NCBI GenBank assembly: GCA_023392535.1
Contig: JAEVYY010000024.1
Coordinates: 162,014 to 226,013, forward strand
Origin: Bacillota bacterium
GTDB taxonomy: Bacteria; Bacillota; Clostridia; Lachnospirales; Lachnospiraceae
Direction: 5' to 3'
DNA length: 64,000 nucleotides
Shown: positions 8,923-18,098 of the stretch, piece by piece
Layout of the letters: the number at the start of each line of letters is the position of its first letter
Numbering within the stretch: position 1 is the stretch's first letter
Position numbers and translations under genes: made by a program
Notes under the pieces: generated by a model
Database searches by the model: none
The model's input: the letters and a program-made list of their open reading frames with translations, nothing else
Told to the model about the DNA's origin: nothing

Positions 8923-9933
8923 TTAATAGGTACCAGGTGCATCGTCATCGTTAAGTATTCTATCAATGGATTCTAATTCGTTTTCTGTAAAATCCAATCT
9001 ATTTATAATTTTTACATTATCACTAATTTGTTCAACACGGCTCGCTCCTATCAAAACGGTTGTGACTCTATCCTTACGAAGAACCCAGGACAGTGCCATT
9101 TCTGCTAATGATTGTCCCCTATCCACAGCCAGTTCATTTAATTTACCCAATTTTTTGATTAATTCTGGAGTAATCGCAGATTCTTTCAGATAGTGATTTC
9201 TTGCCGCCCTGCTTCCTTCTGGAATGCCATGTAAATATTTATTGGTAAGCATCCCCTGTGAAAGCGGACTAAAACAAATACATCCAGCCCCAACTTCTTT
9301 AAGTGTATCCAATAATCCATCTTCCTCCACCCACCTGTTTAGCATGCTATAGCTTGGCTGATGGATTAATAAAGGAGTTCCATTCTCCTCTAACAGTTTT
9401 GCCGCTCTTTTTGTTTGCTCTGCATTGTAATTGGAAATGCCTACATATAGTGCTTTTCCTTGATGAACGATATCCGACAAGGCTCTCATCGTTTCTTCTA
9501 ATGGGGTATCAGGATCTGGTCTGTGGTGATAAAAGATATCTACATAATCCAATTTCATTCTGCTAAGACTTTGATCCAAACTGGATATCAGATATTTTCT
9601 TGACCCCCAATTTCCATAGGGTCCCTTCCACATATCATAACCAGCCTTGGTTGAGATTAACATTTCATCGCGATAGGGACGCATATCGCTCTCCATGATA
9701 TGACCAAAATTTTCTTCCGCTGATCCATAAATAGGTCCATAATTATTTGCAAGATCAAAATGTGTGATTCCTTCGTCAAATGCTTTCCTTACCATAGCCT
9801 TCTGATTCTCGAACATATCCACAGATCCAAAGTTATGCCAGAATCCAAGGGCCACTCTTGGCATCAGAATCCCACTTTTACCACATCTTAAATATTTCAT
9901 AGTTTCATAACGTTCTTCTTTTGCTTGATACAT
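8923..9933 (-). CDS. Aldo/keto reductase (YghZ/Kv-beta-like)
   Basis: The 336-residue TIM-barrel oxidoreductase has the AKR tetrad visible as Asp and Tyr in FDLANNYG, Lys in ISTKAGYD and His in IFYHHRPD. NADPH-binding residues are in the C-terminal LIGASRVEQI segment. The closest recognisable group is the YghZ/L-glyceraldehyde 3-phosphate reductase and potassium-channel beta-subunit branch, which reduces small aldehydes. The true substrate cannot be read from sequence. AAGGAG precedes the ATG. It lies 22 bp after the NudC gene, on the same strand, and probably shares a transcript with NudC and YitT. Confidence 0.9.
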   Translation of the reverse strand: MYQAKEERYETMKYLRCGKSGILMPRVALGFWHNFGSVDMFENQKAMVRKAFDEGITHFDLANNYGPIYGSAEENFGHIMESDMRPYRDEMLISTKAGYDMWKGPYGNWGSRKYLISSLDQSLSRMKLDYVDIFYHHRPDPDTPLEETMRALSDIVHQGKALYVGISNYNAEQTKRAAKLLEENGTPLLIHQPSYSMLNRWVEEDGLLDTLKEVGAGCICFSPLSQGMLTNKYLHGIPEGSRAARNHYLKESAITPELIKKLGKLNELAVDRGQSLAEMALSWVLRKDRVTTVLIGASRVEQISDNVKIINRLDFTENELESIDRILNDDDAPGTY

Positions 9934-9955
9934 ACTTTCTCCTTCTTTTACATGC

Positions 9956-10792
9956 TTATTGATAGGTACGATTTCGAAATACTTCTATCATCTCCTGCCC
10001 TATACTAATATTGTGTTCTGCTTTTGGAATCTTGTCCCTAGGCATCCATACAGCTTCTTCTAATTCTTCTTCCTGTATGGTTATCGTATTATCTCCATCC
10101 AGATCGGCGAAATAACCAATCATAACAGAATCCGAAAATGACCATGGCTGACTCTTAAAATAACGAATATTCTTAACCTTAAGTCCGACCTCTTCTAAAA
10201 CCTCTCTCTTTACAGTATCTTCAAAACTCTCCCCAATTTCCACAAATCCTGCTACTAGTGCATATTTTTTATATTCACCAGATGCATATTTTGTCATTAA
10301 TAAATAATCTCCATCTACAATTGCAATAATGACCGCAGGAGAGATGTTGGGATATTTTGTCAGGCCACATACCTCACATTGACAGGCTCTTTCCTGACTG
10401 CTATGTATCATTTTATTTCCACACTTCCCACAAAATCTATGTGTTTGATAGAAACGATTTAGCTGCATTGCAGTAATCCCAGCAAATGCCATATACGAGG
10501 GGCTTAATTCTCTAAAGACACTTTGGCTACAAATTTCTATGTTCTCTGTCAAGGATAACATCTCATTTATGATTAAATAGAATGCAATATTGTCAATGCT
10601 GAACAGATATTGTTTCTTTTTGATGTCTCCCAAACTCTCCATTTGTGCAATCGTTGGTATACATAATGTACCATCTTGGCATTTCCAAAGCGCGATTTCA
10701 TTTTCGATACAATAAATTGCATGATCACCAGGCTCTGATTCCCTTGGCTTATATTCGTTTTTATATTTATATGGTTCTATTTCCTGTATCAT
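9956..10792 (-). CDS. nudC: NAD(H) pyrophosphatase/decapping enzyme, Nudix
   Basis: The 278-residue protein carries a zinc ribbon (CGKCGNKM, then CQCEVCG) in the middle. A Nudix box follows, with the key residues G, E, REVLEEVG in order at about residues 180-202. Just after it comes the SQPWSF motif, which marks NudC enzymes that cleave NAD(H) to NMN(H) and AMP and can remove NAD caps from RNA. Length and domain order are normal for the family. The neighbours YitT and aldo/keto reductase are close (34 and 22 bp), suggesting an operon linked to redox cofactor handling; that link is inference. Confidence 0.92.
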   Translation of the reverse strand: MIQEIEPYKYKNEYKPRESEPGDHAIYCIENEIALWKCQDGTLCIPTIAQMESLGDIKKKQYLFSIDNIAFYLIINEMLSLTENIEICSQSVFRELSPSYMAFAGITAMQLNRFYQTHRFCGKCGNKMIHSSQERACQCEVCGLTKYPNISPAVIIAIVDGDYLLMTKYASGEYKKYALVAGFVEIGESFEDTVKREVLEEVGLKVKNIRYFKSQPWSFSDSVMIGYFADLDGDNTITIQEEELEEAVWMPRDKIPKAEHNISIGQEMIEVFRNRTYQ

Positions 10793-10826
10793 TTCTGGTT
10801 CCTCTTTTATGAATTGTCATAAGTGC

Positions 10827-11693
10827 TTAGTCATTGGGTCTTTTATAAAAATTACCATCCAGTTGCTCCGTCTTGATCACATTTACGAAAACATCTTTAT
10901 CAACATCCTTAATTATAGAGACCAGTTTCTTAACCTGTTCGCTGGAAACTACCGAATAGATTAGTGTACGGGGTTTATTTTCATGCGAACCATATCCATT
11001 GATCGTAGTTGCACCATGCCCCGTATATTGATAAATAATTTCTATCACTTCTTTAGGTGAATCCGTGATTATCAACAAGGTATTTTTTTTATATCGCTTA
11101 TAAAATACATGTAATGTCTCGGTGGACGTAAATTGAAAGATGATGGAATACAAAGCTTTATCCCAACCAAATAAATAACCTGCAATGACTAAAATTACGG
11201 CATTTGCTAATAGGATATAATTCCATGCATCAATCCCAAATTTTTCTGACAAATAAATCGCTATAAAATCTGTTCCACCACTGGTTGCATCTGCAAAAAG
11301 ACACATACTAACAGCTGCTCCGCTGACTAGTCCACCAAACGTACTGATCAACAATATATCATAGGTAATCGGATACACAGGCATCATGTCTGTAAAAATA
11401 CTTGTTAACACGATCATAACACAAGAATAAATAGTGAATTTTTTTCCTATCGCCCGAAAACTGATCACAACTGGAATAGAATTCAACAAAAGATTAATAA
11501 ACGAAAAAGAAAATGAAATATTAAAAAATTCCTTTGCCACTTCTATGATCAAAAGGGTCAATCCCATAAAACCTCCTGGAATCAATCCTCCTGCTCTTAC
11601 AAAACTTTTGACATTTACTGCCATAACAAACGATGCAACTATAACTAGAAAAATACGTTTTAGGTCTCTTTTCCATTCACTTTTTCTATTCAT
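10827..11693 (-). CDS. YitT family membrane protein
   Basis: The 288-residue protein has five or six membrane helices (DUF161/YitT_membrane repeats, with AGGLIPGGFMGL and a second GGTDFIA block) and a C-terminal cytoplasmic DUF2179 domain starting at about residue 205. YitT proteins are widespread in Firmicutes; their transported substrate is unknown. The gene is first in a probable three-gene unit with nudC and the aldo/keto reductase. A second YitT paralogue lies at 35656-36522. Confidence 0.88.
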   Translation of the reverse strand: MNRKSEWKRDLKRIFLVIVASFVMAVNVKSFVRAGGLIPGGFMGLTLLIIEVAKEFFNISFSFSFINLLLNSIPVVISFRAIGKKFTIYSCVMIVLTSIFTDMMPVYPITYDILLISTFGGLVSGAAVSMCLFADATSGGTDFIAIYLSEKFGIDAWNYILLANAVILVIAGYLFGWDKALYSIIFQFTSTETLHVFYKRYKKNTLLIITDSPKEVIEIIYQYTGHGATTINGYGSHENKPRTLIYSVVSSEQVKKLVSIIKDVDKDVFVNVIKTEQLDGNFYKRPND

Positions 11694-11875
11694 TTTGATC
11701 CCACCGCCAAATTCATATTTTTATTTTTATTGTCACCTTTATTTGTATTCTTATCCATTTTACAATTCAGGGTATTTTCATTTTGCCAAATTCCAGTTTT
11801 ATATCGGTAGTATAAATATGCAAATATATCAAATACTACAAACAAGAAATATCTTCCTACAAAGAAAGGCTTTCT

Positions 11876-13345
11876 ATGAAAAAGTTTCTATTCACTTTCT
11901 GTACGATTATGGGGATTTCTGTTCTTCTCTCTTTAGAATTCCAAAATCCTTTAGCGTATTCCCGATTTTTCAACAAATTGGTCACTTATTTTTCAGAGCA
12001 TACCGATATGGACAAGGCAAATGCCGTGAATGATAAAATCGGATCTGCTGCTATAAAAATAAAAACTGCTGCCGAGAAGTTAGAGCCTCTCAAAGAACCA
12101 ATCATAAAACTCAAAGCAGACTATTTGCCGATGAATGGTTCTGGCCAACTGGTAGATAGCGAAACCAGCCAAGATGCAACAAATCCCCCTACTAGCAATA
12201 CCGGAGAAACCTATACTTTTGATGTCAACCTTTATCCATATTTTTATATGCTGAAAGAAAATCAGAAATCTGTCTATAAACAGGTATATGCCAATGCCAT
12301 CGTTCTTAATTCATCTGCCTTTTCTCCATGTGTTACACTCGCAAGTAAGGAAATAGACAATGTAATGAGTGCTGTTTATAATGATCACCCAGAACTATTT
12401 TGGCTGGATACCAGATATAGCTACTCCTATACACCACAGGGAACGATAAGAGCCATAACACTTGTATTTAACACCACCATTCATTCCATTGACAATGCAA
12501 AAGCAGATTTTGATTCTATCGTGCAAACAGTTCTTGCTAATGCATCTAATCTTTCTTCAGAATTGGAAAAAGAAAAATATGTACATGACTATCTGTCAGA
12601 CCTTATATCGTACAATGATACTGCAGATATGAATCAAAGTGCTTATAGCGCACTCGTAAATGGGTCATCTGTATGTGCTGGCTATTCCAGAGCCTTTCAG
12701 CATCTCATGATAGAACTAGGCATACCATGTTATTATTGTACGGGTACTGCCAATGGAGAAAATCATGCTTGGAATATTGTGAAATTAGACGATTCCTATT
12801 ATAATGTGGATCTTTCCTGGGATGATTCTTTGAGTACTGCTTATCGCAATTATAATTATGACTACTTTAATTTACCTGATTATGCATTTCTAACCGACCA
12901 TACCCGAACAGGATTATCCGTCAATCTTCCTGCATGTGAAGGTACTACTATGAACTTTACAAACAGTGCCGGAAATATAATAGCAGATCACTTTTACAAG
13001 ACCTCATATGTCTCGTATGAAGAATTAGGGTATACAGAAGATGATATCCTTCAAAATTTATCAGACTATAATGCACAGTGTACCTCTTTATTAATACAGG
13101 CAGGTACAGGTGAACACACCTTTTCTTATCTTATAGCAAACGAAGCACTACTACAGAATATCTACTCTGAGACCCAAAATCAGGGATATGTAAATGACTA
13201 TGTCAAAATAGCTGCTGCCAGACTTGGTCTTGCAAGTTGCAATGTGTCTGTTAAGTTACAGGCAAAACAACTTGCTGATGGTTTTATTCTTTTACAACAG
13301 ACGATCTCTTTAACGGAAGATCCTGCTAAGTCTACCAATCCATAA
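11876..13345 (+). CDS. Secreted transglutaminase-like domain protein
   Basis: The 489-residue protein starts with a signal-anchor segment (KKFLFTFCTIMGISVLLSL), so it is probably exported or surface-attached. The transglutaminase-like cysteine protease fold lies at about residues 235-345. The triad appears as Cys267 (SSVCAGYS), His297 (ENHAWN) and Asp312 (YNVDLSWDD). Such domains act as peptidases or amide-modifying enzymes in the cell wall; the substrate is unknown. AAAGG precedes the ATG. It is transcribed away from the YitT operon and converges on gpsA, with a shared terminator hairpin after it. Confidence 0.85.
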   Translation: MKKFLFTFCTIMGISVLLSLEFQNPLAYSRFFNKLVTYFSEHTDMDKANAVNDKIGSAAIKIKTAAEKLEPLKEPIIKLKADYLPMNGSGQLVDSETSQDATNPPTSNTGETYTFDVNLYPYFYMLKENQKSVYKQVYANAIVLNSSAFSPCVTLASKEIDNVMSAVYNDHPELFWLDTRYSYSYTPQGTIRAITLVFNTTIHSIDNAKADFDSIVQTVLANASNLSSELEKEKYVHDYLSDLISYNDTADMNQSAYSALVNGSSVCAGYSRAFQHLMIELGIPCYYCTGTANGENHAWNIVKLDDSYYNVDLSWDDSLSTAYRNYNYDYFNLPDYAFLTDHTRTGLSVNLPACEGTTMNFTNSAGNIIADHFYKTSYVSYEELGYTEDDILQNLSDYNAQCTSLLIQAGTGEHTFSYLIANEALLQNIYSETQNQGYVNDYVKIAAARLGLASCNVSVKLQAKQLADGFILLQQTISLTEDPAKSTNP

Positions 13346-13350
13346 TATAA

Positions 13351-13399
13351 GGAAAAGTACAATTTGATATTGCTAAACAAATTGTACTTCCTGATTTTT
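13351..13399. terminator. Bidirectional terminator
   Basis: The 12-bp perfect arms AAGTACAATTTG (13355-13366) and CAAATTGTACTT (13378-13389) lie between two convergent genes. A T-rich stretch follows on the plus strand and a weaker one on the minus strand. Confidence 0.7.
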
Positions 13400-14408
13400 A
13401 TACCCACGGTAAATCTGCATGTTCTAACTTTTTATCGCGAATCATCAGATCTTTCACTGCCTCTGAAGCGGACTTCCCTTCAAAAAGCACTTTATTTACC
13501 TGTTCAATAATAGGCAGGGAAATATTATATTTCTTAGCAAGTCCCATTGCCGCCTTTGCAGAATAAACACCTTCAACGACCATCTTTACTTCTTCCATAG
13601 CTTCATCCATGGTATAGCCTTTACCTATTAAGATACCCGCTCTTCTATTTCTGGAATGCATACTTGCACAAGTCACAATCAGATCACCAATTCCCGATAA
13701 GCCGCAGAACGTTTCGAATTTACCTCCCATAGCGACACCTAACCTCGCAATTTCTGCGATACCCCTTGTTATTAAGGCAGCTTTGGTATTATCTCCATAA
13801 CCCAGACCATCCGCAATTCCCGCAGAAAGAGCAACAACATTCTTTAATGCTGCTCCTAGCTCAATTCCCAACACATCCGGACTGATATAAACACGGAATA
13901 CTTCACTCATACATATATTTTGAATATACTCAGCAGTTTTCTGTGACTTTGCACCCACAACGATAGTAGTTGGTATACCACGCCCCACTTCCTCCGCATG
14001 AGATGGTCCCGATAATACTGCAACATCGGCCTGTGGTATTTCTTCCTCAATAATTTGTGATAACGTCATTAACGTTTTTTCTTCTACCCCTTTTGCTACA
14101 TTCACAATAATCTGATCTTTTTCCACAAAATCTTTCAGCATATGAGAAGTACTTCTCGTAAATGGGGAAGGAACCGCTAAAATCAACATATCTTTACCCT
14201 TCACTGCATCTTTTAAATCAGAAGTAAATACCATATCCTCAGCTAATCTGACTCCCGGAAGTTTCTCTTTATGTTCTCTTTCTTTCTGTAACATTGTTAC
14301 TTCATCCTGTAGAATCGACCACACTGTGATATCATGTCCGTTATTATATAATAGCGCAGACAATGCGATTCCCCAGCTACCTGCACCAATAATTCCTATT
14401 TTTGCCAT
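13398..14408 (-). CDS. gpsA: Glycerol-3-phosphate dehydrogenase [NAD(P)+]
   Basis: The 336-residue protein reduces dihydroxyacetone phosphate to sn-glycerol 3-phosphate, the backbone for phospholipids. It has the N-terminal Rossmann motif GAGSWG, the NVAKGVE segment, and the catalytic ELGAALKN lysine region followed by AGIADGLGYGDNTKAALI. The frame opens at 14426, but the ATAGGA site fits the ATG at 14408, giving the normal GpsA length. It follows plsY, whose product uses this glycerol 3-phosphate as acyl acceptor, so the pair supplies the first steps of phosphatidic acid synthesis. Confidence 0.96.
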   Translation of the reverse strand: MAKIGIIGAGSWGIALSALLYNNGHDITVWSILQDEVTMLQKEREHKEKLPGVRLAEDMVFTSDLKDAVKGKDMLILAVPSPFTRSTSHMLKDFVEKDQIIVNVAKGVEEKTLMTLSQIIEEEIPQADVAVLSGPSHAEEVGRGIPTTIVVGAKSQKTAEYIQNICMSEVFRVYISPDVLGIELGAALKNVVALSAGIADGLGYGDNTKAALITRGIAEIARLGVAMGGKFETFCGLSGIGDLIVTCASMHSRNRRAGILIGKGYTMDEAMEEVKMVVEGVYSAKAAMGLAKKYNISLPIIEQVNKVLFEGKSASEAVKDLMIRDKKLEHADLPWV

Positions 14409-14478
14409 AATAATTCCTATCTGCATGCTTCGTACATGCGCTTCTACAAGAGAAACCTATACCGTTTCACTTGAAATG

Positions 14479-14509
14479 AACGATTGAACACGATTTTTGT
14501 TCGATCGTT
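14479..14509. other. Inverted repeat between plsY and gpsA
   Basis: AACGATTGAAC (14479-14489) faces GTTCGATCGTT (14499-14509), pairing 10 of 11 bases. It lacks a T tract on the minus strand, so it is more likely an mRNA processing or stabilising stem than a terminator; this is inference. Confidence 0.4.
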
Positions 14510-14519
14510 TTATGTATCA

Positions 14520-15167
14520 CTATTGTTGATTTTTTTTCTTTAAATAGGTCTTTCTCTCTTCACCCTTCCACAAGCGTCCTATATTCTCCCTGTGTTTATA
14601 ATAGGCCATTCCTGTAAGAAATGCTCCTAGCAGATACATTTCGTTCAAATGTGCTTGAGACATGCCGAATAATCCACTTTGCCCTGCAATAATGAGCTCA
14701 ATCATAAATACCGCATATACCAGTAAGGAACCCAGTGACACATAATGTGTTATAAAAAATGTAAGTAAAAAGATTGGAGCAATCACGACCAAAAAAATCC
14801 AGTGAAATGATATAATCAATCCAGCAGTCGTTGCGATTCCTTTTCCCCCCTTAAACTTTAAGTAAAAGGGATAATTATGTCCTAAAATTGCACCTGCCGC
14901 TGCATATAACGCATATAGATAACTCATTTCAGGATTTGATCTGCCAAATACTAGTCTTACTACTGTAATAGCGAGAATGCACTTTACTATATCTCCAATT
15001 AGTACAATAATACCTGCTTTTTTACCCAGTATCCGTAGTGTGTTTGTCGTACCTGCATTCCCACTTCCATATTGTCTAATATCAATTCCATGTAGTTTAC
15101 CATAAAAATAAGCAGTCTGAAACAGACCTAATACGTAACCGATGAATAAACAATAAATACGTTCCAT
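14520..15167 (-). CDS. plsY: Acyl-phosphate:glycerol-3-phosphate acyltransferase
   Basis: The 215-residue membrane protein moves an acyl group from acyl phosphate (made by PlsX) to glycerol 3-phosphate. The family motifs GSGNAGTTNTLR (about residue 35) and KFKGGKGIATTAG (about residue 104) are present. At least five membrane helices are visible, and length is normal. It lies 1 bp after the stop of der and upstream of gpsA, all on the minus strand. The classic der-plsY-gpsA order is kept. Confidence 0.95.
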   Translation of the reverse strand: MERIYCLFIGYVLGLFQTAYFYGKLHGIDIRQYGSGNAGTTNTLRILGKKAGIIVLIGDIVKCILAITVVRLVFGRSNPEMSYLYALYAAAGAILGHNYPFYLKFKGGKGIATTAGLIISFHWIFLVVIAPIFLLTFFITHYVSLGSLLVYAVFMIELIIAGQSGLFGMSQAHLNEMYLLGAFLTGMAYYKHRENIGRLWKGEERKTYLKKKNQQ

Positions 15168-15168
15168 T

Positions 15169-16503
15169 TCAAGTATCCTTCCGTTCCCGAATAATAAATT
15201 TTAGCGATGTTCCCTTAAAGCCAAATGCATCCCTTATTCTATTCTCTATATATCTTGTATAAGAGAAATGCATTAATTCTTTATCATTTACAAAAATTAC
15301 GAAAGTAGGTGGCTTCACAGCTACCTGTGTAATATAATAAAGGCGCAGTCTCTTTCCTTTATCAGAAGGGGGTTGTTGCATTGCAACTGCCTCTGACATA
15401 ATTTCATTTAATACCCCAGTTGAAACGCGCATCGCATTATTTTCTGCTACAATATCAATTAAATCAAATATCTTTGGTAACCTCTGTCCTGTTTCAGCAG
15501 ATATAAATATGAGCTCGGCATATTGTAAATATGCCAATGTGTCTCTCACTTTTTCTGTAAACCTATAAATTGTTTTATCATCTTTTTCAATTGCATCCCA
15601 TTTATTAACTGCAATTATGATACCCTTGCCACGTTCATGAGCAATTCCTGCAATTTTAGCATCCTGATCGGTGACTCCTTCCATCGCATCAATAACCAGT
15701 ATTACCACATCTGCACGCTCCACTGCACTTACGGTACGGATAATCATAAAGCGCTCTAATTCTTCTTTTATTTTATTCTTTTTACGAAGACCTGCTGTAT
15801 CAATAAATATATATTCTTTATCCTTATAAGATACTTCCGCATCCACGGCATCCCTTGTGGTCCCTGCAATATCCGATACTATAAGGCGATTCTCTCCAAT
15901 CAATTTATTTATGATAGAAGATTTACCCACGTTCGGCTTTCCGACAATTGCTACTTTGACTCTGTCATCTTCTTCAATTTCCATCGCTTCCTTGTCGAAT
16001 TTATCGGTAACTTCATCCAATAACTCACCGATGCCAAGACGATTTGCAGACGATATTGGAAAAGGTTCTCCAATCCCCAAATTATAGAACTCATAGACAT
16101 CTGCCATGAACTTATTAAAATCATCTACTTTATTAACGACCAATACAATAGGCTTACCAGAACGACGCAACAGATCCGCAACCTTTGAATCCGCATCTGT
16201 TAATCCCTGTTTGACATCAACCATAAACATAATGACATCTGCCGTCTGTATCGCAATCTCTGCCTGTTCTCTCATTTGAGATAAAATAATATCTTTTGAA
16301 TCAGGTTCTATCCCACCTGTATCGATCAGGGTAAACGCCATATCTAACCATGTGACATCCGCATAGATCCTGTCTCTTGTAATTCCAGGTGAATCTTTCA
16401 CAATCGAAATCACCTCACCAGCTAATGCATTGAACAATGTTGATTTACCAACATTTGGTCGTCCAACAACAGCCACTATCGGTTTTGTTTTTCTTTTTTC
16501 CAT
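15169..16503 (-). CDS. der: Ribosome assembly GTPase Der (EngA)
   Basis: The 444-residue protein has two tandem GTPase domains, with P loops GRPNVGKST and GKPNVGKSS, G3 motifs DTGG and DTAG, G4 NKVD and NKWD, and a C-terminal KH-like domain. It acts in 50S subunit maturation. The frame is open to 16557, but the ATG at 16503 (MEKRKTKPIVAVVG) matches family length; AGGAGG lies 12 bases before it, a slightly long gap. It follows the DUF512 radical SAM gene by 64 bp, an order common in clostridia. Confidence 0.96.
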   Translation of the reverse strand: MEKRKTKPIVAVVGRPNVGKSTLFNALAGEVISIVKDSPGITRDRIYADVTWLDMAFTLIDTGGIEPDSKDIILSQMREQAEIAIQTADVIMFMVDVKQGLTDADSKVADLLRRSGKPIVLVVNKVDDFNKFMADVYEFYNLGIGEPFPISSANRLGIGELLDEVTDKFDKEAMEIEEDDRVKVAIVGKPNVGKSSIINKLIGENRLIVSDIAGTTRDAVDAEVSYKDKEYIFIDTAGLRKKNKIKEELERFMIIRTVSAVERADVVILVIDAMEGVTDQDAKIAGIAHERGKGIIIAVNKWDAIEKDDKTIYRFTEKVRDTLAYLQYAELIFISAETGQRLPKIFDLIDIVAENNAMRVSTGVLNEIMSEAVAMQQPPSDKGKRLRLYYITQVAVKPPTFVIFVNDKELMHFSYTRYIENRIRDAFGFKGTSLKFIIRERKDT

Positions 16504-16567
16504 TAACTCACTTTTCCTCCTGTTTGCTCTTAGCTGCCATACCATCAGACAAAGCAAAACATGTCAT

Positions 16568-17926
16568 CTATTTCTTAGATATTTCTATAGTACCATCAAT
16601 AATTGTTTTAATAAAGTCTTGCCCGCTTGATTTTACAATATCTATTTTTACTTGTAAAGCCTTTTCAAGATCTCTGACAAGCAAATCATCCAAAAATACA
16701 GTTTCCCCACTTCTCAATACATTCTGGGGAAGTAGCAATCTCACTCCTAATTCTTTATCAGACAATTGCTCTCGTATGTCTTGTCCCGTCAATAACCCTG
16801 ACACAGTAATCCATTCACCAAAGAACACATTTTTAATCGGATACACGTGAATCTTTAAATGCGGATATAAAATTTGCAGACGATTTGCCATGGAATGAAT
16901 AAAAGGATAAGCCAATTTACCTGTTGCAATAGAAATTTCTCCACTTGGTTCCTCATAAAAAGCCCGTCCTTGCAACTCCTGCTTCCTTTTGTTATATTCC
17001 TCTTCAAATTCATTCAGTAAGAGACGTAACATTCCAACTCCATTCTCAAGCTGTAAATACCCGTCATAATTCTCTTCTTCTGGTAATGGCTGCTCGGCAA
17101 GTACATACCACTCATCACTTGCATGAATAAAATGAATGCCAAATTCCTTGTATACCTTTTTCTGCCAGTTATGAATACAATTTAATACTTCTTTAGCATC
17201 CTCCTTATTAAAAGGCTCCAAGGGATATAATCCTTCTCTATATTTGGATATTCCAACCGGAACAACAGATACGCTCTCTAAAAAAGGAAGATACTTTGTC
17301 AGATCACTGATACTTCTCTCTAATTCTTTCCCATCATTTACACCTTTGCATAGTACGATTTGTCCATTCATCGCAATTCCAGCCTTATATAAAATGTCCA
17401 CTTTTTTTAAGGCTTCTCCTGCAAAACGATTGTGTAGCATTTCACAACGCAATTCTGGATTCGTTGTCTGAAAGGAAATATTGATAGGCGATAAATGATA
17501 CTTAACAATCCTATTAATATCTTTTTCCGACATATTTGTCAATGTCACATAATTTCCTTGCAAAAAAGAAAGCCTTGAGTCATCATCTTTAAAATAAAGG
17601 GTATCACGCATCCCTTTTGGCATCTGATCAATAAAACAAAAAATACACTTGTTGTGACAGGAACGATAGTCATCCATCAGTCCATTTTCAAATACTACCC
17701 CCAGCTCTTCCTCCGCATCTTTTTCAATTTCCAATAACCATTCTTCCCCATTCGGTTTTTGAATCAGTACCTCCAGATATTCTTCCTCTACTAAAAACTG
17801 ATAATCAAAAATATCCTCTATTTCATCTCCGTTGATCTGTAGTAATTTATCTCCAGCTTCTATCTCAAGTTCTTCTGCAATACTTCCTTTGATAATATGA
17901 TGTATTGCATGTCCTTTATTTTTCAT
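16568..17926 (-). CDS. DUF512 radical SAM/PDZ protein
   Basis: The 452-residue protein starts with a PDZ-like domain (GSIAEELEIEAGDKLLQING). It then has a radical SAM-type cysteine cluster CHNKCIFCF (CxxxCxxC) and ends in a DUF512 domain. Radical SAM enzymes cleave S-adenosylmethionine to start radical reactions; the reaction of this family is not known. AGGAGAAATAGA precedes the ATG at 17926, while the open frame reaches 17998. It commonly sits upstream of der in clostridia, as here, which hints at a link with ribosome biogenesis but does not prove it. Confidence 0.88.
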   Translation of the reverse strand: MKNKGHAIHHIIKGSIAEELEIEAGDKLLQINGDEIEDIFDYQFLVEEEYLEVLIQKPNGEEWLLEIEKDAEEELGVVFENGLMDDYRSCHNKCIFCFIDQMPKGMRDTLYFKDDDSRLSFLQGNYVTLTNMSEKDINRIVKYHLSPINISFQTTNPELRCEMLHNRFAGEALKKVDILYKAGIAMNGQIVLCKGVNDGKELERSISDLTKYLPFLESVSVVPVGISKYREGLYPLEPFNKEDAKEVLNCIHNWQKKVYKEFGIHFIHASDEWYVLAEQPLPEEENYDGYLQLENGVGMLRLLLNEFEEEYNKRKQELQGRAFYEEPSGEISIATGKLAYPFIHSMANRLQILYPHLKIHVYPIKNVFFGEWITVSGLLTGQDIREQLSDKELGVRLLLPQNVLRSGETVFLDDLLVRDLEKALQVKIDIVKSSGQDFIKTIIDGTIEISKK

Positions 17927-18017
17927 TCTATTTCTCCTAAAACAATATCTAATCAAGTGTATCATACTTATTTCATATACAAACAAGAACTCTATCATCC
18001 ATTCTACTAGAATTTTC

Positions 18018-18046
18018 TTGACGTGTCACTAGCATAATGATATAAA
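18018..18046 (+). promoter_or_regulatory. Sigma-A promoter of prs
   Basis: TTGACG (18018-18023) and TATAAA (18041-18046) are 17 bp apart, about 50 bp before the prs start codon. Confidence 0.7.
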
Positions 18047-18098
18047 GTATTAGGATACCAGATAAAAATTAACATGATTTCATACATTGGAGGATGCC

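Noticed and set aside
14479..14509. A terminator between plsY and gpsA
   Set aside because: The stem is good but no T tract follows on the minus strand, so I list it only as an inverted repeat.
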